Shown piece after piece: positions 52,988 to 63,593 of a stretch of 64,000 bases of DNA. The notes below the pieces were generated by a model. That model made no database searches and was not told the origin of the DNA. It worked only from the letters and a program-made list of their open reading frames with translations. Within the stretch, counting starts at the first letter, position 1. Each line of letters begins with the position of its first letter. Location: assembly GCA_946965045.2 (NCBI GenBank), contig OX337239.1, positions 1,860,001 to 1,924,000 of the forward strand, in the 5' to 3' direction. A program made the position numbers and the translations under genes. Origin of the DNA: Epithemia pelagica. Taxonomy: Eukaryota > Bacillariophyta > Bacillariophyceae > Surirellales > Surirellaceae.

Positions 52988-53737
52988 TCACTCTCCTTCT
53001 GGTCCTTCATTCCTCTCTCTAGGTATCTTCTGAATGGCCTGTGTGTCAATCACGAGCTGATTCCAAGTGCGCTGCACTTCCATCTTGTCAGTAAGCTTCT
53101 TATCATCGGTAATCTGAAAACGTTTAATTGCCGGGGTCTGACTCGTGGCCTGATACAGCCAATAGGCTTCTTCCTTGAGGGCATCGGCAATGCCCATATC
53201 AACCGAGGCGTAAGTAGCTTGTTTGCAAGCATGAATCGAAGCGGCAGGCCACTTTGCAATGCGTTTGGCCAAAGCGTCAACGTACGGCCCAATCTCGCTA
53301 GGTTCCAGAGCCTTGTTGACGGTTCCATAGGCTTCGGCCTCGTCCGCGGTGAAGTCTTGAGCACCCAGGATGATTTCCAATGCACGGCCCAACCCAACTT
53401 GGCGTGCCATGCGTGAAGCTCCACCACCACACGGTAGAATGCTGAAAGGAGGTTATAGGGCCTAGCCCGACCACTCGACCAACAGCGCTGTTGGTCGAGT
53501 GGTCGGGCTAGGCCCTATAACCTCCTTTCAAAAGATAACATTGGGGGGCCACATTGTGTGGACCTGGAAGACGACAACTCTGACCGAACTATCTTTTTCC
53601 AACAAGTCGGCAAGGACGCCTAGATCCTTCAACATTGCCAAATCCTGCATGTTCACAGGAGGATTATCGAAGGTGACGGTGAGCACACCTTCCTTATCGT
53701 CCACAGCAGTGAATGTTTTGTAGCTTGCCGATGCCAT
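52988..53737 (-). pseudogene. Enoyl-CoA hydratase/isomerase-like gene lacking its centre
   Basis: The 5' part (53737 to about 53575) encodes the crotonase N-terminus: V-L-T-V-T-F-D-N-P-P-V-N, then V-R-V-V-V-F-Q. The 3' part (about 53438-52988) resumes at I-L-P-C-G-G-G-A-S-R-M-A-R-Q-V-G, which corresponds to the L-P-G-x-G-G-x-x-R-L region, and then the helical C-terminal domain. The ~70-80 residues between, which in crotonases hold the oxyanion-hole loop, are absent and replaced by an 88-bp perfect palindrome. The palindrome's right edge happens to make a CTCCTTTCAG acceptor-like end, so an intron reading is possible, but the missing core still cannot be found. As written it cannot encode a working enzyme. 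Confidence 0.75.
53443..53530. repeat. Perfect 88-bp palindrome without spacer
   Basis: The arms 53443-53486 and 53487-53530 are exact reverse complements (44 bp each), with centre AGCGCT. Confidence 0.97.
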
Positions 53738-54319
53738 GATGCTTCTTGTTCCGATGCTTGTCTTCTAGTTTGTGTTCTAGTTTTTTGTGAGCTTCTTGTT
53801 TTGAATGTTTCGACATATCATCGAGCATAGAGCGAAAAGCCGCCGACGAGCATAGGAGTAGATGAAAGGGTTCGTAGAGGCATAGTCCATGGGCTACCTT
53901 GACACAAGATGAACGCAAAACTGTTCCGAGTCAAATACTCTAACGTTGATAGTGCTTCGTTGATTTCTACACATGCGGTACATGGAGCCAAACTACGTCT
54001 TGAGACAGTCGCAGTATCTATCGAAGTGCAAAAGTGTTCCTTGTCATCTACACAAAAGAATATAGTCGCCTGTACAATTCTATGTGAACGGTACCAAATC
54101 GTAGGTTCGAGGTGTCTCGAGGGTGTTCGACTCGTCGTACACATTAGAGCATTGTCGTATTGTACGTTGATTTCTACGTTGACGGTACAGCCAAGCCTCG
54201 CTACTCCTACCGTAATTTGCGGATTCCTGTCCCCCCTATAGTCCTGTCCCCCCACTCCCCTTAAACGTACATGACCCCCTAACTTTTTATCTGTAGGTTC
54301 TTTCTGGGCTTATGAGTAA
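53738..54319. other. Intergenic flank of the YR retroelement
   Basis: No gene was recognised; C-rich runs lie at about 54232-54285 just before the element. Confidence 0.45.
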
Positions 54320-54804
54320 CCCTCAATGTACACCCAAGTTAAGATGGGACCAAGGAACATGGTCAGGCCACGTTATGAAGTCTGAGCATTGGCGTTGGAG
54401 TGCAAGTCGGGCGGTCCACCCAAAAGAAGAGCCGGCCTCGCTGTCACACAAAGAATGAGGCAGAACGGGCGTGCAACTCGGAAGAGGAAATTCTAAAAAG
54501 AACATGTGCATCCCATCTACTGCGACAAAGCCTCTTCCATTCCATATCTCAAAGTGGACTGCCTCCAAATAGAGGATCGTCCGATTCAAGAGGCATGGGC
54601 ACTCTTGAATCAAACAACAATGCGCCAACAATGGATCCCTAATGGAGCGCGACATGCGATCCATGACAAACAAGCAAAGACGCAGCAAACAAAACAAGAG
54701 GGACACGGAGAGCTCACTCTTTGGGTTTTCTACGGTTCGTCGGCGAAGGTCTGATCCCCTTTGGCGCCGTTCTTGATTTCTAAAGAGTTGAAACTCCAAC
54801 TTTC
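54320..54804 (+). repeat. A1 repeat (485 bp)
   Basis: Begins CCCTCAATGTACACC and ends CTCCAACTTTC. Same length as 63059-63543, with differences such as GTTATGAAG/GTCATGAAG. It ends 36 bp before the gag ATG and presumably contains the promoter. Confidence 0.93.
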
Positions 54805-54840
54805 TCTGCTCACTTCGCTCTCCTACTTACTCCTTCTACC

Positions 54841-57296
54841 ATGTCGGTTCCTCCTCCTCCTCCTCCTGCACAGGATGCTGATACGCTCCTCTCTGCGCTC
54901 GTCGCTTCGGCCTCCGTGGCTAACACCCCTGCGGCTGGGGCCGCCCGTCCTTCTACGGCGGCTCTGGGGGGGATCGCGGTCAAATCTCCTTTGCTGCTGA
55001 CCCTCCCACGGATGAGATGATGGTTCAAGGCACGGAAACCGCATTGTTTCCTGAGAGCACCATGGACCCTACTGTCCTTGGACGCTCTACCGGTGGTAGT
55101 AAGTTTGGTGTCGTGGCACTTCGCGCAAGCGAATGTGCAGACAAGTTGTTGTGTTTGGGTCTCAAGCGCGGCGGGGCAACCTTTTGCATCGACCCCAAGT
55201 GCGCTAAAGCCGGGGACCATGGAACTGGTCTAGCTCCCGTCGACTTGGGACCCTCAGGAGGATTGTTCATTACCAAGAACCCTGCCTCTGCCTTTTGCAC
55301 TCCGGTTATCTCGTTGAGTGAGATCTCTCAGGAGACACTGGACCAAGTCCAGCATGAAAAACACACTATGGAAGAATGGACGAAGAAATTCGTTGCTATG
55401 AAACGTCTTAATCAAGTTAAGAAAGAAGGTCACCTGGATGCCAGTCTGAAGGAAACGGAGCATAAAATCTCCAAGGCTGACTCCCTCCGTACCCCGTTTA
55501 CACTCAAGAAAGCTACCTCTACCTCCACCTCCTTCGTCGTTGAGAATTTCTCTCCTCACCACAAGATTTTGGACGGAGATCTGCAGGATGTGATTCGGAA
55601 GATTTCTGTTGACTCCTCCTTGGTTCCGATAACTCTTCGCGAAATCGAAGACTCGGTGATGGAAGCAGGAGAAGTGATCCAGACTTTGTCCTTGGAACAA
55701 CAAGCCATTTCGCGTCAAAACAGCACAGCCGTTGAAGCTCTAGGAATCAAATTTGATAAACTGTCCATGGAAATTGGACCTCGAGAGGACTTGCCGGACG
55801 AGTACCAAGCCCCGACCCTCTGGGGAATCATCTCTTCGATGATTCGTTCCATTCAAGAATCCTCTCCCTTGACGACTGAATCTCACCAACGTGCTGTGGA
55901 TAGTCGCCTTGCCGCGGTTGAGTCCTCTATTGCTACTTTCTTCTCAACCATCCAAGGCCAAGTCTCTTCGAAGTTGTCCTCGACCCAAGTTGAGACTCGT
56001 AATTCGGTAGACAAGCTTCGAAACCAATTCGTGCAAGGCTTCAAAGGAATCCTCGATCGCTTGTCGGCCCTTGAATCCAACACGACGCTCACCAACCGTA
56101 TCTTGACCATTGAAAACAAGATGTCGTCCCATGAAATTTTGCTTAGCCAACTGGGAACCTCCCCGCAGATGTTTGGTGCAACACAGACGACATCCAACAC
56201 AGGATCACCAGCCCTTCAAAACAAAGTCACTGCTCTTGAAGGGGAAATCGCGAATTTGAGGACTCTCTTGGGAGATGCCAATTTGGAAATGCAACGTCTT
56301 AAGGGCAAGGTCGACACTTCCACCATCAAGTTCGGAAATCTCGGCGTAGCAACGGTTGATGACTGCAAAGCTTGGGTGGCCCTCAAGTTCGGGTCAAGAG
56401 CGTACGGTCTTTTGTTTGATCTCAACTTGGTGCTTGAATGGTGTGCCCCGCAGGAGAATGGGGATGTTTTATCCATGCTGACTACCATGGAAAAACGACA
56501 CAAGATGCAGATCGCGACAACAAATGAAGCTCGAGCGATTTATGCGATGAAGAATGAATTTCCCCAGCTCTTGTACAAAGATTTCCCTGGCACCGGGCGG
56601 GACCCTTCGTTTCTCACTGCGATGAAAGAGTACTCGGATTGGGAGTCGCCCGAGACGGGAGTTCGTGACCGAATCCTGAATCGTCTAGGCAACATGAATT
56701 CTATGTTCGGAGAACAAATTGCCACAACGATGGCCAATGAACCTGAAGCCCGTTCCTTAGCCTTATCTATGCTATCTGTTTCGGTGGGTTGTTGCCGTGA
56801 ATTGGTAACCTATTTTGATGAAACCATGAATGAACTCACTATCAAGTCGAAGTTTACTACCCGCAAGGCCTTCAGTTTGGTTACCCAAGTGGTCAGGCGC
56901 TTCTTCATGGACTTATACAAGGTTAGGGCTCAAGTCTACTCGTCCCTTTCGACCACTGATAGTGCTGGCCAGTGCGCATGGATACTTTACGGCGTTCTTC
57001 GTACCCACGATGTTATGAGCGATTACGTCAAAGCTCGTTTCAAGAACCATCCGTCCGTTTCAAGCGAATACATTCGCTTCCTTTCCACCAACTCGGGCTT
57101 CGAGTCCCTCAAGACGCTAGAAGATCAAGTGGAATCCTTGAAGCGTACCTCTGCTCAGTTGGTCAAAGATGTTACCTCGGCCAAGAAAGCTTCCGACACG
57201 GCCAGCAGCACTGTGGATAGTGTCAAAAAGGATGTGACCGAATTGAAGAAACAAGCCCAGCGTCGTGGAGGATCTACCAACGGTGACAAGAAGTGA
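54841..57296 (+). CDS. Gag-like ORF of the YR element (frame break at G7)
   Basis: The start ATG at 54841 (context CTACCATGTC) is followed by a Pro-rich run and an Ala/Ser segment. The frame would stop at 55019. A -1 shift at GGGGGGG (54966-54972) connects it to the long frame ending at TGA 57294-57296. The product is about 815 residues: an N-terminal domain with a Cys-containing segment (F-C-I-D-P-K-C-A-K-A), several coiled-coil stretches and a helical C-terminal domain (Y-G-L-L-F-D-L-N and others). No zinc knuckle is seen. It is called Gag by position; there is no sequence family I recognise. The frame continues open after the TGA. Confidence 0.72.
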
Positions 57297-57299
57297 CGG
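57294..57299 (+). promoter_or_regulatory. UGA-CGG stop, candidate programmed readthrough site
   Basis: The Gag frame ends AAG-AAG-TGA-CGG, and the same frame is then open for nearly 1.4 kb into Pol. UGA followed by CGG is one of the established leaky-stop contexts used by several RNA viruses. No new ATG is needed to reach Pol. Confidence 0.6.
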
Positions 57300-60082
57300 T
57301 GTGCCGCGCCTAAACTAGATGAAAACGTTTCGTATGTTGACTCTGGTTTAGACGCTGGTAGTATTGCATCATCTTTAAGCAGTCTGGGACCTGGCTCTCC
57401 TGGTGGTGTTGGTGCCAAACGTCCAGCCTCACCACCGCCTAGCATTGTCGTTTCGGTCAAACGCTCCAGGCATCGTCCTACTGATCGCAGATCACGGATC
57501 TTCCGAAGTGATTTGTCGTGTCTTATCCTTGGTCAAACATCCCTTTCGTGGGGACTTGGTCTCAGTCTTGGGGACTGGCACGGCATTTACATGTTGGCTG
57601 CTGAGTATGAAGCACGACGAGAGAACCCCTTTTGGCGTGCCGTTTTGCTTCATTTTGGGGATAAGCTCCACTTAGTCCCAAGCATCGATGTTGTTCTGGG
57701 ACGAGGGATCATTTCGGTTGTACTGTTGGAAGGCGATCCTGATTACCTCGCGTCTTCCTTGCTTTTCGTCCCTCCGAGTTGGCCTGTTTTATTGTTGCTT
57801 CCTTCGGGATGGAGTCGCCCCACCCTTCCTCAAGTCCAATGGTTGTCGGTCACCCATCGTCAATGTGGTGGTGTCACGACCGCTCGTGTCCACGTTGGGC
57901 GTCGTGGTATACCTCCGTTGTTTTTCCATGTCACCACGCGGCGCACGCTGGGTTCGATCATCTCGCATTCAATCCGTCCTTCCCCGTGTGGGGCGCCCAC
58001 TCTATCTGATCCTTATTACTCCTGTGACGATCAGTTGCACACCCGTGCTCTTTTCAAGTCTATTCGGTTGTCCACACACTTTTCAAAGACGGGTTGGGGT
58101 TGTCGTCCGCTTACTGATGAAGAAATTGGAACGGCGTTCGATTTGCCGCTTTGGGTCATCAATGATTCGATTGCTTTTCGTTGGTGGTGCTCCCACATGA
58201 TTCATCCGCGAGTTACTCCCATCAAGATCCCAGCTTTAGTGTTGAATTCCGCTTTACCACACTTGGACCCTGTTCTAATTCACCACACTAGTACCGCCGG
58301 CAACAAACATGGTGGACCCTCATCCCCGTTTCGTCCCTGCAAACGCGGCCGTTGGTTGACCCCTCTTTCGGACACTGTCCAAGATGGCGTCCTGGGTACC
58401 ACCTTTTCCTTCTTGCCCGCTTTTCTCCCTCATGACGCGTGGCTCGACGATTCCAAGATTGCGGATATTGCGGTTAAGGCAGACGACGCCCTGGCCCCTT
58501 TTTGGATTTGGGATGGGCGGATTCGGGGCATCTACCCTTGGATCACAGATTCGGCGCTTTCAGGCTTCCGCTTGTTGGCTTTGCTTTGGTGGCGTCGCTC
58601 ATTGGTGCGGAGTTTCTTGGCTTATTTACGCTTGCGGTTTGGTGCGAATTGGCCAGCCTTAGTGGCCTCTTCACCACTCCAGGGGGGGAGGAGTCTTTCA
58701 ATTTCGATTCGTTTCCCGTACTGCTATCCGCCGGCCGCTGTGTCTTGTCCCAACTTCTTCGTTCCACCTGGTGGGACTGGGATGCGGGTTCTTTGTTGAT
58801 TTTTTGGCGCTGGAACGGCCTCTCCCAACAAGCAGATGCCTGGTTTGGCACTCCCATCCATGTCACCGATGCTCTTCCTTCTTATCATCGGCGTCAGCGT
58901 GCTCCTCCTGCGGAAATACTCCCTCAAGTTTCCAAGAAATTATCGACCGTGCTCGAGCGTGGTTATTTGGACGGTGTCTCTCCTCCCTCCAGCATGACCG
59001 ACTATTTCGCTGTTCCAAAAGGCGACAATGACATTCGGATGGTCTATAATGGCACAAGCTGCGGGTTGAATAAGTCTCTGTGGGCACCAAATTTTTGGTT
59101 ACCAACGTCTGAGTCGGCTCTACGACTATTGACCACCGATTCCTACTGTGGGGACATGGATTTGGGGGAAATGTTTTTGAATTTCCCCATGGACGTACAC
59201 CTTCGACCCTATGCTGGTGTAGACATGAATCCTGTCCAGTCACACCTCACCCCAGAAGCTACAGCCCTCTCTCCTGAATCTGGTAGGGTGCGGTGGAATC
59301 GTTTATTTATGGGTATGCTTCCGAGTCCGTTCCACGCCGCCCGCCAATACTACCTGGCTGAGGAAATAGCAAAAGGAGCACCACAGGATCCAACCAATCC
59401 GTGTGGTTTTGATTCAATTCGCTTCAACATCCCTGGCTCCGCCGATTACACCCCAACTTTGCCTTGGGTCATGAAGTGGAGCTCTAGACTCGACAACATT
59501 ACGGGAGATGTAGTTACCTACATGGACGACTTGCGAACGGTCGGTTCCTCAGCCGAACATGCATGGCAGGTGGCACGCCAACTGGGGGCTAGATTGCAAT
59601 ATCTAGGAATTCAAGACGCACCTCGAAAGCGGAGACCACCTTCCAAAACTCCCGGCGCATGGGCTGGCAGTGTACACCATATCTCAGCCACGACCATATC
59701 AAAAACCCTTACCCAAAAGAAATGGGACAAGGGCAAGAAACTCCTGGAAAAATACGTGGATGCATATACCAAGAGTGACTCTCCCACGTTCGATCACAAG
59801 CAAATGCAACGAGACGTGGGCTTCTTCGTTCATCAAGCGCTGACCTACAATTCGCTAATGCCCTTCTTAAAGGGATTCTATTTGACTATGAATGTTTGGA
59901 GACCCGGGCGCAATGGCGAGGGATGGAAGCTGTCAACAAGGGAGTGGCTTTCCCAGTTACAAGAAAAGTTTGGGGACGAAGAAATCAACACCATTTGTGG
60001 TTTCTTAGACACAGATGAAGATGAAGACTCGCATGCAGAATCAACCAACAAAGAAAAGGACATTCCACCAGCATGGGTCTAG
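57297..60082 (+). CDS. Pol part 1 of the YR element: N-terminal domain and reverse transcriptase
   Basis: The frame directly continues Gag after TGA. A Ser/Pro/Gly-rich linker is followed by an unassigned domain (57513-58690). At GGGGGGG (58682-58688) a -1 shift enters the RT frame (about 58690-60082). RT motifs include F-A-V-P-K-G-D-N-D-I-R-M-V-Y-N-G-T, the first catalytic Asp in G-D-M-D-L-G-E-M-F, F-M-G-M-L-P-S-P and the Y-M-D-D box (nt ~59518-59530). The overlapping upstream frame from 58502 is not needed. The frame ends at TAG 60080-60082, but homologous coding continues in the same frame, so the stop is probably a mutation or leaky. Confidence 0.85.
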
Positions 60083-61222
60083 GCAGTTCCGAGGCTGCGA
60101 ACCGATGTACGAGCCATTGCGGTCATGCTAGGTTCAGAGGATCCTCCCAAGGTCCAAGTCAGGTCGGACACCATCTTTGTTGCATTATTCGGATGTGGCG
60201 ATGCTTCGGGATGTGGATTCGGGGCAGCCTTCCAACTCCCTCAAAAGAAACTGTCGTATAGAGTGGGAGCATGGGGAAAGGACATCGTGGTAGGAGAATC
60301 TTCCAACTGGAAGGAGTTTACCAACTGTGTAGAGTCGCTGGAGGAAGAAGCGTCCTTGGGCCATTTGGACAACACAGAAGTCTTCTTCTTCACAGACAAC
60401 TCAACCGCCGAACGTTGTTTCTACAAGGGCTCATCATCAAGTCCAAAACTGCTAGAACTAGTGATCCGTCTACGACGACTAGAGATGCGCCATGCAATAC
60501 GGCTGCATAGCTCCCACGTATCAGGAAAGAGGATGATCGCTGTGGGAGTGGATGGCATTTCTAGAGGGCAATTGAACGAGGGAGTCATGGCTGGGACTCC
60601 CATGTTATCCTATATTCCTCTTCACAAGACACCATTCCAGATGTCCGAGAATCTGTTCGAATGGGTTCGTTCTTGGTTGGGACCCAAAGCAGAAGCACTA
60701 ACCCCCATGGACTGGTTCACAACAGGCCACGACATCCGGGGATGGTCTCTCCCAACAGAACATAACAAACTGTCCCTGCCTATCCTTCGGCCAGGACATT
60801 TTGTGTGGGCTCCGCCTCCAGGAGCAGCTGATGTGGCTCTCGAGGAATTGAGAAAAGCACGTCACAAAAGACAATCTTCCATGCATGTTTTTCTTTGTCA
60901 ACGCCTGCTTACTCCGAAATGGTATAAGCAGTTACACAAGGCATGCGATTTGGTTATGGAGATCCCTGCTGGAACTTCTTTTTGGCCTGAAGGAAATTAT
61001 GAACCTCTCATCGTTGGTCTTGTTTTTCCTTTTATTAGGGCACAGCCGTGGCAATTGCGGGGCACCCCAAAAATGTTCTCAATGGACCGCCAATTGCGCA
61101 AATTGTGGAAAGAAGATCCAGTGGGTGGAAGGGATCTTCTGCGGAAATTTTGCGTTCAGTGTTGGAAAATGCAGTCCATGTCGAAACGCATGGTGCGCAA
61201 GTTGTTATTCTTCGAACGATGA
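60083..61222 (+). CDS. Pol part 2: DIRS-type RNase H and Cys cluster
   Basis: In frame with the RT after a TAG. It shows the DIRS/Ngaro RNase H pattern: F-G-C-G-D-A-S-G-C-G-F-G, E-S-S-N-W-K-E-F-x-N, F-F-T-D-N-S-T-A-E and a late G-V-D-G-I-S-R-G. The C-terminal part is W-rich and ends in F-C-V-Q-C-W-K. There a one-base change of frame around AAAA (about 61165) leads into C-S-P-C-R-N-A-W-C-A-S-C of the recombinase frame. Together they would make a regular six-Cys zinc-binding cluster, so the two frames were probably one polyprotein. Confidence 0.8.
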   Translation, partial: AVPRLRTDVRAIAVMLGSEDPPKVQVRSDTIFVALFGCGDASGCGFGAAFQLPQKKLSYRVGAWGKDIVVGESSNWKEFTNCVESLEEEASLGHLDNTEVFFFTDNSTAERCFYKGSSSSPKLLELVIRLRRLEMRHAIRLHSSHVSGKRMIAVGVDGISRGQLNEGVMAGTPMLSYIPLHKTPFQMSENLFEWVRSWLGPKAEALTPMDWFTTGHDIRGWSLPTEHNKLSLPILRPGHFVWAPPPGAADVALEELRKARHKRQSSMHVFLCQRLLTPKWYKQLHKACDLVMEIPAGTSFWPEGNYEPLIVGLVFPFIRAQPWQLRGTPKMFSMDRQLRKLWKEDPVGGRDLLRKFCVQCWKMQSMSKRMVRKLLFFER

Positions 61223-62609
61223 GGGTCGGTTCTTTGTGGCTTCCAGGAACTTGATGGTGGAAGAGTCGGACGCGGACCGGATCGTAGCAGCCACTTGGAG
61301 AGCGCGCACAAAGGACCGACGAGAAGATTATAGTCATGCACGAGCGGGTGATCACTTGATGACTCCTTTCGAGTGTGATTGGTGCATCTTTCGAAAGTTG
61401 AGAGGTGAGGAACCGGACCCGAAAAGCGTGCAAGACAAGTACTTGATGGTGTGTGTGAGACGCATGAATCTCGATGCATTTTGGAGTCGGGCAACAAGCA
61501 CGGTTGCGCAAAACACTAGAAATGCCAAAAAGATGATTGAGAAGTCAATGAAAGTGGGAATCCCTTATGGACCGTTCATGAGCCATGGCCCGTTCCCGAG
61601 TTACGATCATTGTGGGTACCAAGTGGCATATTTGATGTTGGACAGTTCGTTGGACGAGGGAAAGTATCATACGGATAGAAAGCAATTTGACACCATCCGG
61701 AAATTTCGATCGGTGTACTCCAATCACGTGAGAGCAACACCGGCCACTTTGGTTGATAATCGACCCCTGGTTTTGACGGACAACAATGGGAAAGCCTTCT
61801 CTCGGTTGGGCCAAGACGAGAGCGGATCATTATGGTTTTCAAGATTTGTTGAAGGTTGTCGCCGACGGATGGGCCAAGACTGGCGCCCGGACCAAGCAAT
61901 ATCTAGCGAGTTGGTTGTTGCGTTGCTGGGTTCCTTGGAAGAAGAATTGAGGCGCGCGAACAATGTGACGGACCCATTTGTGACGGTTATGGCGGGAACC
62001 TTTTATGCTGTGTCTTTCGCTTTGTCCTTGAGAGGGCCGGAAGGGCTGCTCCTTGATTTAGGAGCCATGACTCGATATGCGGATCTTTACAAGGACCGGG
62101 ATTGCGTGGTGGTTTGTCTTTGGGGCCAATTCAAAGGCGAGCATTCTGAACGGGCTCATCTCCTCCCCTGCTGCAATGTAACAGGGAGTGGAATCAAAGT
62201 TCGCCAATGGTTGAACAGAGCAATGGTCTTGTCTCGGGACATTGGACGAACGACCGGGCCGTTGATGATGGATCGAAAGGGTGTACCCATCGCGCCACGA
62301 ATGCTGGATGACATCCTGCATCGACATTTGTGCAAACTTTTCGACAACGATAAAAACCTTTTTCCTCTGACTGCCATCAAAGGGGAAGAGGACATCGTCA
62401 CAAAATACTTTGTGTTCCGATCTTTCAGACGGGGTTCGAATACAAGAGCAAAAGAGGTGGGCGTCGAGCAGCCAGACCTTGAAACTGTCAACCGATGGAG
62501 AATAAAGGAGAGAGCAGGAGCCAATAAACCAGGCAGGGCCATTGACCACATGTATGCAGACCTGTCGATGCTTGTGGGGCCGTTTCTCCGGTACAGTTCT
62601 GCAATGTGA
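61166..62609 (+). CDS. Tyrosine recombinase of the YR element
   Basis: The frame is open from 60885, but convincing coding starts at the Cys cluster near 61170. The catalytic core lies at nt ~62010-62590. The first Arg is in S-L-R-G-P-E-G; the second block is F-R-S-F-R-R-G-S-N-T-R (cf. H-x-x-R-R-G), with Arg instead of His at the first position. R-W-R-I and a final M-Y-A-D, with the nucleophile Tyr, follow. Such enzymes integrate a circular cDNA without target duplication. It ends at TGA 62607-62609, 26 bp before B1. Confidence 0.82.
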
Positions 62610-62635
62610 CGACCAAACCAAGATTCTCGGTGGAG

Positions 62636-63042
62636 GGGGTTTCTGGAACTGGCAAGTTGCGTTGAGGCTGACATGGCAAGGCCTCTTCGCTTCTTGTCCA
62701 TTAGAGAGAGAGTTTGAGCCGATTGCGTCCCCTGTCCGTTTCCGCCTTTGCGATTGCATGGTGCAACCTGATCGCGTTGGTGGGCCACAAGCGGATCCAA
62801 CAGGAGTCTTGATTTGGGTCTTTCTTTTTGTTCTTTTGGGCCGGTTCCCCTGTCTGAGCATTATGCCAGATCGGACCCTGAGTGGTGAAGGATTACCCTT
62901 CCCCCCACGACACAACCTAAACTAGTGTTTACGGTTGCGAGAATCTAATGAGATAAGTTTATGATTTGATTCTGCTGTTTGTCTTTGTGTTTGCGCGAGA
63001 GAAAGGGATCCTGAGGTTGGATGGCGACATGGTGGGTGCTGA
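62636..63042 (+). repeat. B1 repeat (at least 407 bp)
   Basis: Begins GGGGTTTCTGGAACTGGC and is identical to 63594-64000. It starts 26 bp after the recombinase stop; 16 further bases (63043-63058) precede A2. Confidence 0.93.
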
Positions 63043-63058
63043 GCAGGGTTTGCGAGTG

Positions 63059-63543
63059 CCCTCAATGTACACCCAAGTTAAGATGGGACCAAGGAACATG
63101 GTCAGGCCACGTCATGAAGTCTGAGCATTGGCGTTGGAGTGCAAGTCGGGCAGTCCACCCAAAAGAAGAGCCGGCCTCGCTGTCACACAAAGAATGAGGC
63201 AGAACGGGCGTGCAACTCGGAAGAGGAAATTCTAAAAAGAACATGTGCATCCCATCTACTGCGACAAAGCCTCTTCCATTCCATATCTCAAAGTGGACTG
63301 CCTCCAAATAGAGGATCGTCCGATTCAAGAGGCATGGGCACTCTTGAATCAAACAACAATGCGCCAACAATGGATCCCTAATGGAGCGCGACATGCGATC
63401 CATGACAAACAAGCAAAGACGCAGCAAACAAAACAAGAGGGACACGGAGAGCTCACTCTTTGGGTTTTCTACGGTTCGTCGGCGAAGGTCTGATCCCCTT
63501 TGGCGCCGTTCTTGATTTCTAAAGAGTTGAAACTCCAACTTTC
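63059..63543 (+). repeat. A2 repeat (485 bp)
   Basis: Second copy of A1, placed downstream of B1. Confidence 0.93.
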
Positions 63544-63544
63544 G

Positions 63545-63563
63545 TGGGTACGGATAGTACCCA
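63545..63563. repeat. Hairpin in the A2/B2 linker
   Basis: TGGGTAC-GGATA-GTACCCA: 7-bp arms around a 5-nt spacer, in the only sequence unique to the A2/B2 junction. It resembles a small tyrosine-recombinase crossover site. Confidence 0.6.
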
Positions 63564-63593
63564 TTTCTTCTTTTTTCCCTCCCTTCCCACCCT

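Noticed and set aside
58502-58690. Start of the RT frame at 58502 as a separate ORF start
   Set aside because: The overlapping frame from 57297 continues coding-like to 58690; the RT frame is entered at the G7 run.
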